Assembly: GCA_002365735.1 (NCBI GenBank) | Contig: DEZY01000079.1 | Location: 1 to 11,614 of the forward strand | Origin: Actinobacteria bacterium UBA3120 | GTDB taxonomy: Bacteria; Actinomycetota; Actinomycetes; S36-B12 | DNA length: 11,614 nt | Reading direction: 5' to 3' | Shown here: positions 7,508 through 11,614 of the stretch, piece by piece | How the letters are laid out: every line of letters begins with the position of its first letter | Numbering within the stretch: position 1 is the stretch's first letter | Made by a program: the position numbers and the translations under genes | The notes under the pieces: model-generated | The model's input: only the letters and a program-made list of their open reading frames with translations | Told to the model about the DNA's origin: nothing | Databases searched by the model: none

Positions 7508-8401
7508 ATGCCAGCAAACGCAATAACCCTTCGGGAAGCACTTGACGCCGGCACGATCCGGGTAGGCGACGGGGCGATGGGGACCAGCCTGCAAGATGCT
7601 GGGCTCGACGATGGCGGGGCACCTGAATTGTGGAATGTGGAGAAGGCGGATGCCGTCGCCCAGATTCTGCGCGAATACGCCCAGGCGGGCGCCAACTTAC
7701 TCACTACCAACACGTTCGGCGGTACAACACCACGACTGCTCATGCACGGACTCGAGGATCGCCTTGATGAACTCAATACTGCGGCAGCCCAGCTAGCGAG
7801 GGGCGTCGCCGACGAATTTGACAACGTTTATGTACTCGGTGACATTGGCCCTTCGGGTGACCTCATGGAACCCATGGGGATCTTGACCCCTGCAGAAGCA
7901 CGCACACTATTCGCTGCGCAGGCGCAGGCTCTACTGGCCGGTGGCGTCGACGGGTTCCTGATCGAAACTATGAGCGATCTCAGCGAAATTGAATCTGCCA
8001 TCCAGGGCGTGCGATCGGTGGCGCCAGAACTGCCCATCTTTGCCACCATGAGTTTTGATACAAACCTTCGCACCATGATGGGGGTCAAACCCGAAGACGC
8101 AGTTGTGGCCCTCGCGAGCTACGGCGCCGATGTCGTCGGGGCCAACTGCGGGCGTGGGATTGAAGAAATTCGAATAATCGCGGAAGCCATGATTCCGGCC
8201 ATGCCCGATGGCACAAAATTGATATTGCAATCCAATGCAGGCCTACCAGTTTTGGTCAAAGACACATTCCGATACAACGGTACTCCACAAGAGATGGGTC
8301 AGTTCGCGGTTGACGCCTATGCCATGGGCGTTGACATTGTCGGCGCCTGCTGTGGCTCGCGCGCTGAGCACATTGCTGCGCTAGCGACCGCCGTGCGCTA
8401 G
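7508..8401 (+). CDS. Zinc-dependent homocysteine S-methyltransferase family protein (BHMT/MetH N-terminal type)
   Basis: The 297-residue protein is a single TIM-barrel homocysteine methyltransferase domain. Such enzymes move a methyl group to homocysteine to give methionine. The DGAMGT motif is at residues 21-26, NTFGG at 68-72 and GDIGPSGD at 111-118. The three zinc-binding cysteines of the family are present: C214 in GANCG, and C281 and C282 in GACCGS. No folate-binding, cobalamin or activation domain follows, so it is not a full MetH. The methyl donor could be betaine, another methyl-onium compound, S-methylmethionine, or a separate corrinoid protein. The ATG has a strong SD. The gene closes the one-carbon cluster and stops in a CTAG shared with the convergent dapF. 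Confidence 0.88.
   Translation: MPANAITLREALDAGTIRVGDGAMGTSLQDAGLDDGGAPELWNVEKADAVAQILREYAQAGANLLTTNTFGGTTPRLLMHGLEDRLDELNTAAAQLARGVADEFDNVYVLGDIGPSGDLMEPMGILTPAEARTLFAAQAQALLAGGVDGFLIETMSDLSEIESAIQGVRSVAPELPIFATMSFDTNLRTMMGVKPEDAVVALASYGADVVGANCGRGIEEIRIIAEAMIPAMPDGTKLILQSNAGLPVLVKDTFRYNGTPQEMGQFAVDAYAMGVDIVGACCGSRAEHIAALATAVR
8381..8401. other. Small inverted repeat at the convergent stop codons
   Basis: CTAGCG (8381-8386) and CGCTAG (8396-8401) can form a 6-bp stem with a 9-base loop. The right arm contains the overlapping stop codons of the methyltransferase and dapF. There is no T-tract on either side, so it is not a canonical intrinsic terminator. It could be a weak bidirectional transcript end or a coincidence. 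Confidence 0.25.
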
Positions 8402-9255
8402 ATCAGGACTCGACCGCGGGCAACAAGTTCCGCGGATCCGCGCAAAACAAATGTTCCCGTCTGCAGATCTTCGGTCACTATTAATTTGCCACCGGGCACC
8501 CGCACCGTCCAGCTATTAACCTCCTGGAGCGCTGGTGCACTTCGGCGAGCGGCCCACGCAACCGCACACGCACCTGTCCCACATGAAAAAGTCTCACCCA
8601 CCCCGCGTTCAAAGACCCGCATAACAACTTCGCCCGGTGCGGTCACCGCGGCGAATTCGACATTCACCCCCTCCGCAAAGGCACCACATGGGTCAACGAC
8701 CGGCATTTCGATCAACTCTAGAAGGGGTAAAGCTTCCGCCTCGACCCAACACACTGCGTGCGGATTCGGAAAGAACACTCCCACCGAATCGAACACCTCA
8801 CCGGTTGCCAGCCGAATGTGCGGGGTTAACTCTGGGGTGGGTGCAAAGGCTTTACCCATGTCGACTGACACCGTGAGATCCGGGTGAATCTGTACCGCTC
8901 GCACTCCCCCGCGCGTTGAAATAGTGAATTCTTTCTCGGTTTCAAGACCATTGGTCACCAAGTAGCGGGCAAAAACTCGTGCGCCATTACCACACATTTC
9001 AGCGTAACTTCCATCGGCATTTTGGTGATCCATGAACCAGGTCGCATCCGCATGATCAATCCCAGCCAACTCAATATTTTTGGTGCGTACGGCCCCAATC
9101 GTTCCGTCGGCACCGAGCCCGGAGCGGCGGTTACACACGGTTACAACCTGCTCGATCGAGAGCGCGGCCTCGGCGTCTTCATTGTTGTACACAATGAAAT
9201 CATTGGCGGTTCCGTGCCCCTTAACGAACGCCAACTCGGCCAGTAAACTCACCAC
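8398..9255 (-). CDS. dapF: Diaminopimelate epimerase
   Basis: DapF interconverts LL- and meso-diaminopimelate, the last step before lysine and the source of peptidoglycan diaminopimelate. The 285-residue protein has both catalytic cysteines in their motifs: C88 in NADGSYAEMCGNGAR (residues 79-93) and C225 in RGVGETFSCGTGACA (217-231). RRSGLGADG (43-51) and NVEF (198-201) are also in place. An oddity is PNPHAV at 163-168, where most homologues have GNPHAV; the Asn and His are kept. The start is a GTG at 9255, with a second GTG right after it. The first residues up to AFVKGHGTANDF match the usual N-terminus. It lies 6 bases after the glycosyltransferase stop, so the two are probably co-transcribed. 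Confidence 0.96.
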   Translation of the reverse strand: MVSLLAELAFVKGHGTANDFIVYNNEDAEAALSIEQVVTVCNRRSGLGADGTIGAVRTKNIELAGIDHADATWFMDHQNADGSYAEMCGNGARVFARYLVTNGLETEKEFTISTRGGVRAVQIHPDLTVSVDMGKAFAPTPELTPHIRLATGEVFDSVGVFFPNPHAVCWVEAEALPLLELIEMPVVDPCGAFAEGVNVEFAAVTAPGEVVMRVFERGVGETFSCGTGACAVAWAARRSAPALQEVNSWTVRVPGGKLIVTEDLQTGTFVLRGSAELVARGRVLI

Positions 9256-9261
9256 ACCACT

Positions 9262-10341
9262 CTAATGGTCGAGCGTGAGCGCTCTGTGATACGCCGCACG
9301 CACTCGGTAATCAATCTCTTTCCATGAATAGCTGGGGGGAACGTGGCAATTGTGCTCAAGAATTTCCCTCAGCGCCTGCCGATCAGAATTCCATTCACTA
9401 ATCGCAATCGCCATGGAAATGTCATTCTCGCAGATCCTTCCATTAATTCCATCAGCAATAAATGTGTGAGTTCCGGTACCACTGCGAGCAACCACCGCCA
9501 GTCCATTGGCGCGGGCTTCAAGGGCTGCAATGCCGAACGACTCCTTAACCGATGGTTGCACAAATACTTGAGAACGATCTAGAACCAATTTCAGTTCAAC
9601 CGGTGCTAGCCGTCCCAAGAAAGTGATCGGCAGGTCGGCTCTACGTGCTCGACGTTCCCACAGGGCTCGCTCAGGCCCATCTCCCACAATATTGAGTGGC
9701 GCGGCAACTTCCAAGTTGCGCAGTTCCTCCATCACGCGCAGCAGCGCCCCGGTTCTTTTCCTCGGTGCCAGTCGCAACACGCTCACTAATTGCAGTGGCG
9801 CAGCATTCCAATCTGCTACACCAGCTCTGCTCCACAAGCTTGGATCAATCCCATTGGGAACCAGATCAACTTCAACCCCTAGGGATGCGCGCATATGTTC
9901 TGCCGCGACCTCACTCACGGCGCTCATGGCAACCCGGTTCCATTTCAACCATGACCCGATCAAGGAAAAGGCTGGGCGCGCAAGTGGACCCCACACGCTG
10001 TGAATTGTGACCAGGATGGGAATCCCAAGGTCATAGGCCGCCCGGGTGGCGCTCCACGCAAATGGTGAAAGCACGCCAGCGTGCACGTGTACCACTTCGG
10101 GCCGGCTCACTTTCAATAGTCTGGTGACTTCCCGGTAGGTACGCGGATGCACCGGTAGGTCAAAAGGGACCGGGAAACTTAATCGGTCAACCGGGAACTC
10201 GAGGAACTGCGGGCCGCTCGTTGCAGTAATCACGCGCACTTGATCCCCAGCGGCGTATTGGGCGCGGGTGAGTCCAAGGACTTGGGATTCGATGCCGCCG
10301 GTTCTGGGAACAAAGCAATCGCTGACATGGGTGATGCGCAC
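9262..10341 (-). CDS. GT4-family glycosyltransferase
   Basis: This is a GT-B fold, retaining-type glycosyltransferase of 359 residues, which would transfer a sugar from a nucleotide-activated donor at the cytosolic face of the membrane. The N-terminus VRITHVSDCFVPRTGGIES contains the family's GG loop (residues 15-16). VPNGID (161-166) starts the C-terminal domain, GDGP (220-223) follows, and KESFGIAALEA gives the E-x7-E donor-binding pair (E267 and E275). I chose the GTG at 10341 because the first beta strand starts there. The frame is open further upstream to 10443, but that part is not GT-like and would overprint the divergent deacetylase. No clear SD precedes the GTG. It lies between dapF and miaA and is divergent from a PIG-L deacetylase. 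Acceptor and product cannot be told. A MshA- or PimB-like role on an inositol-type acceptor is one possibility. Confidence 0.88.
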   Translation of the reverse strand: MRITHVSDCFVPRTGGIESQVLGLTRAQYAAGDQVRVITATSGPQFLEFPVDRLSFPVPFDLPVHPRTYREVTRLLKVSRPEVVHVHAGVLSPFAWSATRAAYDLGIPILVTIHSVWGPLARPAFSLIGSWLKWNRVAMSAVSEVAAEHMRASLGVEVDLVPNGIDPSLWSRAGVADWNAAPLQLVSVLRLAPRKRTGALLRVMEELRNLEVAAPLNIVGDGPERALWERRARRADLPITFLGRLAPVELKLVLDRSQVFVQPSVKESFGIAALEARANGLAVVARSGTGTHTFIADGINGRICENDISMAIAISEWNSDRQALREILEHNCHVPPSYSWKEIDYRVRAAYHRALTLDH

Positions 10342-10372
10342 GGGGACGACCGTACGCCACAATGGGACCACT
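10342..10372. promoter_or_regulatory. 31-bp divergent start region between glycosyltransferase and deacetylase
   Basis: Only 31 bases separate the two divergent start codons, so each promoter must reach into the other gene. On the + strand CACAAT (10358-10363) ends 9 bases before the ATG and matches the -10 consensus at four of six positions. On the - strand TACGGT lies a similar distance before the GTG. Neither gene has a Shine-Dalgarno sequence, which fits leaderless transcripts. These calls are weak sequence matches. Confidence 0.3.
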
Positions 10373-11119
10373 ATGCGCAACCTGCTCTTCCTACACGCCC
10401 ATCCAGATGACGAGGCGCTGCTCACGGCTGGCACCATGGCCAAAGCCCAAGGACTGGGCCACCGGGTTCACTTAGTGGTGGCGACCGATGGATCAGCCGG
10501 ATTAACCTCGGCACATTTCACCCACGACCTGGTCTCCCACCGGTCAGCTGAGCTCGCTCAATCGGCCAAGATCTTGGGTGTCACCAGCGTTACCGAGCTC
10601 GGATACCCTGACTCAGGCCTGCACGGTGAGCACAATGCTGATGGTGGATTTGCCGGCATTGATCCGGCCGTGATTGCCCCAAGGCTGACTCAACTGATCC
10701 GGGACCTGCGAATCGACACCCTGATCGGGTACGACCCATCCGGTGGTTACGGCCACCCTGATCATGTCCAGGTACACAAGGTGGCGCGCGAGGTAAGCAC
10801 ACTTACTTCGGTCAACTTGTTTGAGGCCACCCTCCCACGTGAACCCATCTTTCGAGCCGTAAAACTTGCCGGTGCACTCTCGCTAACCCCGTCAGATTTT
10901 GACCCCGAGACTTTTTCACACAGCTGGACCCCGAAGGCTGAAATTACCCATCGCGTCAATGTCCGGGGATACACGGCACTAAAGAAAAAATCAATCTTGG
11001 CACACGCTTCGCAGTCATCCGCGGACGGAACAATTCGGACTCTGGCAGTTCTGAGCAAACTGCCCAAACCAATATTTGATGCTTTACTCGGAACCGAATA
11101 CTTCGTGAAAGTGCGCTAA
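10373..11119 (+). CDS. PIG-L/LmbE-family deacetylase
   Basis: This is a 248-residue zinc-dependent N-deacetylase of the family that includes GlcNAc-PI deacetylase, MshB and Mca. The metal and catalytic motif HAHPDDE is at residues 8-14 (His10, Asp12, Asp13). The second zinc-histidine motif GHPDHVQVH is at 127-135. The ending with AHASQSS near 210-216 is also usual for the family. The ATG at 10373 is chosen because the first strand RNLLFLHAHPDDE begins there; the open frame back to 10268 only overprints the glycosyltransferase. No SD is evident. The divergent neighbour is a glycosyltransferase, so it may remove an acetyl group from an N-acetylhexosamine product made by that enzyme. The 3' end overlaps miaA on the other strand by 36 bases. 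It is shorter than usual MshB (~300 residues), so it is not called MshB. Confidence 0.88.
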   Translation: MRNLLFLHAHPDDEALLTAGTMAKAQGLGHRVHLVVATDGSAGLTSAHFTHDLVSHRSAELAQSAKILGVTSVTELGYPDSGLHGEHNADGGFAGIDPAVIAPRLTQLIRDLRIDTLIGYDPSGGYGHPDHVQVHKVAREVSTLTSVNLFEATLPREPIFRAVKLAGALSLTPSDFDPETFSHSWTPKAEITHRVNVRGYTALKKKSILAHASQSSADGTIRTLAVLSKLPKPIFDALLGTEYFVKVR

Positions 11120-11614
11120 CACAGAATCGGTGAGTTGAGCACTGTCCCATGGTTCCCAGCGGATTCGGGGATCCTGCCGGAACCACCTTTGCTGGCGTCG
11201 GGCGAATTTTTGGGTTGCATAGATAATTTTTTCCCGCATCTGAATCTGTGTGATTTCGCCGCTCAAGTGCGCCAGGACTTGCGAGTAGCCGATTGCGCGT
11301 GAAGCCGTCGGCGCATTGCGTAGCCCCTGGGACTCAAGTTCCTGGACTTCCTCAACCAGTCCGGACTCAAGCATTTGGTCCACCCGCTGCTCGATCCGCG
11401 CGTCCATGCTCACCCGATCGATTTCCAAACCCACGCGAACACTGGGAAATTCTTCTACCGGATCCGGCAAGCGAGAACGATAGGGCTCCCCCGTCAACTC
11501 AATTACTTCCAGAGCCCGAACTATTCGACGACCGTTACCGGGCAAAATATTCGTGGCCGTCACCGGGTCTTTTTCCGCCAGCAGTTCATGCAATTTTTCT
11601 GCACCGTCTTGGTC
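11084..11614 (-). CDS. miaA: tRNA dimethylallyltransferase MiaA, C-terminal ~176 residues (5' end outside window)
   Basis: MiaA adds a dimethylallyl group to A37 of tRNAs reading codons that begin with U. The frame stays open to the last base of the window (DQDGAEKLHELLAEKDP at the visible beginning), so the start lies beyond it; the TTG near 11593 is internal. Recognisable family segments are NGRRIVRALEVIELTGEPY (about bases 11483-11539), IGYSQVL (11278-11298) and the C-terminal KFARRQQRWFRQDPRIRW (near 11153-11206), typical of the tRNA-binding end. About 130 N-terminal residues, including the P-loop, are outside. The stop is 36 bases inside the convergent deacetylase gene. MiaA close to dapF is a common actinobacterial arrangement, here with two genes between them. 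Confidence 0.95.
   Translation of the reverse strand, partial: DQDGAEKLHELLAEKDPVTATNILPGNGRRIVRALEVIELTGEPYRSRLPDPVEEFPSVRVGLEIDRVSMDARIEQRVDQMLESGLVEEVQELESQGLRNAPTASRAIGYSQVLAHLSGEITQIQMREKIIYATQKFARRQQRWFRQDPRIRWEPWDSAQLTDSVLAHFHEVFGSE

Noticed and set aside
7405..7824. 139-residue open frame on the - strand spanning the gap before the methyltransferase
   Set aside because: It is serine- and arginine-rich, as shadow frames are, and mostly opposite the methyltransferase. No RBS or family resemblance is seen.
10268..10372. N-terminal extension of the deacetylase
   Set aside because: The residues overprint the glycosyltransferase and do not look like the family. The first strand begins at the ATG at 10373.
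10342..10443. N-terminal extension of the glycosyltransferase on the - strand
   Set aside because: It overprints the deacetylase start and its HPDDE motif region. The GT4 fold begins at the GTG at 10341.
1..11614. tRNA genes, CRISPR arrays, insertion sequences, riboswitches or phage genes
   Set aside because: No spaced repeats, terminal inverted repeats or transposase-like proteins were seen. The coding density leaves no gap longer than 73 bases.

Overview
The window is 11.6 kb of densely packed bacterial chromosome with moderate GC (mid-50s per cent by eye), holding eleven genes of which the first and last are cut by the window edges. No mobile element, RNA gene, CRISPR array or long non-coding stretch is visible. 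The neighbourhood of miaA and dapF at the right side is typical of Actinomycetota. The absence of Shine-Dalgarno sequences at the divergent pair near 10350 also fits that phylum. A mid-GC aquatic actinobacterium is a reasonable guess, but the window alone does not prove it.

Left part (1-8401, all + strand): a one-carbon gene cluster. Its order is formate-tetrahydrofolate ligase (fhs, C-terminal four fifths), fdhD (sulfurtransferase that activates the molybdenum cofactor), fdsG, fdsB and fdsA (NAD-dependent cytosolic molybdenum formate dehydrogenase), fdsD (small delta subunit), a 100-residue protein resembling the poorly understood 'virulence factor' domain family, and a stand-alone zinc-type homocysteine S-methyltransferase. 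The first seven genes are telescoped: each start codon touches or overlaps the previous stop. The eighth follows after 73 bases with its own strong ribosome binding site.

Read together, these genes suggest that methyl or methylene groups carried by tetrahydrofolate are released as formate by the ligase running in reverse, with ATP gained, and that formate is then oxidised to CO2 with NADH gained. The ligase and dehydrogenase could equally work in the assimilatory direction. The final methyltransferase would feed methyl groups into methionine, from a donor the window does not reveal.

Right part (8398-11614): dapF and a GT4 glycosyltransferase on the - strand (transcribed glycosyltransferase then dapF, 6 bases apart), a divergent PIG-L/LmbE-type deacetylase on the + strand, and the C-terminal part of miaA on the - strand. 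The methyltransferase and dapF converge and share a 4-base CTAG that holds both stop codons. The deacetylase and miaA converge with a 36-base overlap. The glycosyltransferase plus deacetylase pair looks like a two-step module (sugar transfer, then N-deacetylation) lodged between dapF and miaA.

The most interesting material is the fhs-fdhD-fdsGBAD-small protein-methyltransferase cassette, in particular the small protein of unknown role, and the glycosyltransferase/deacetylase pair of unknown product.
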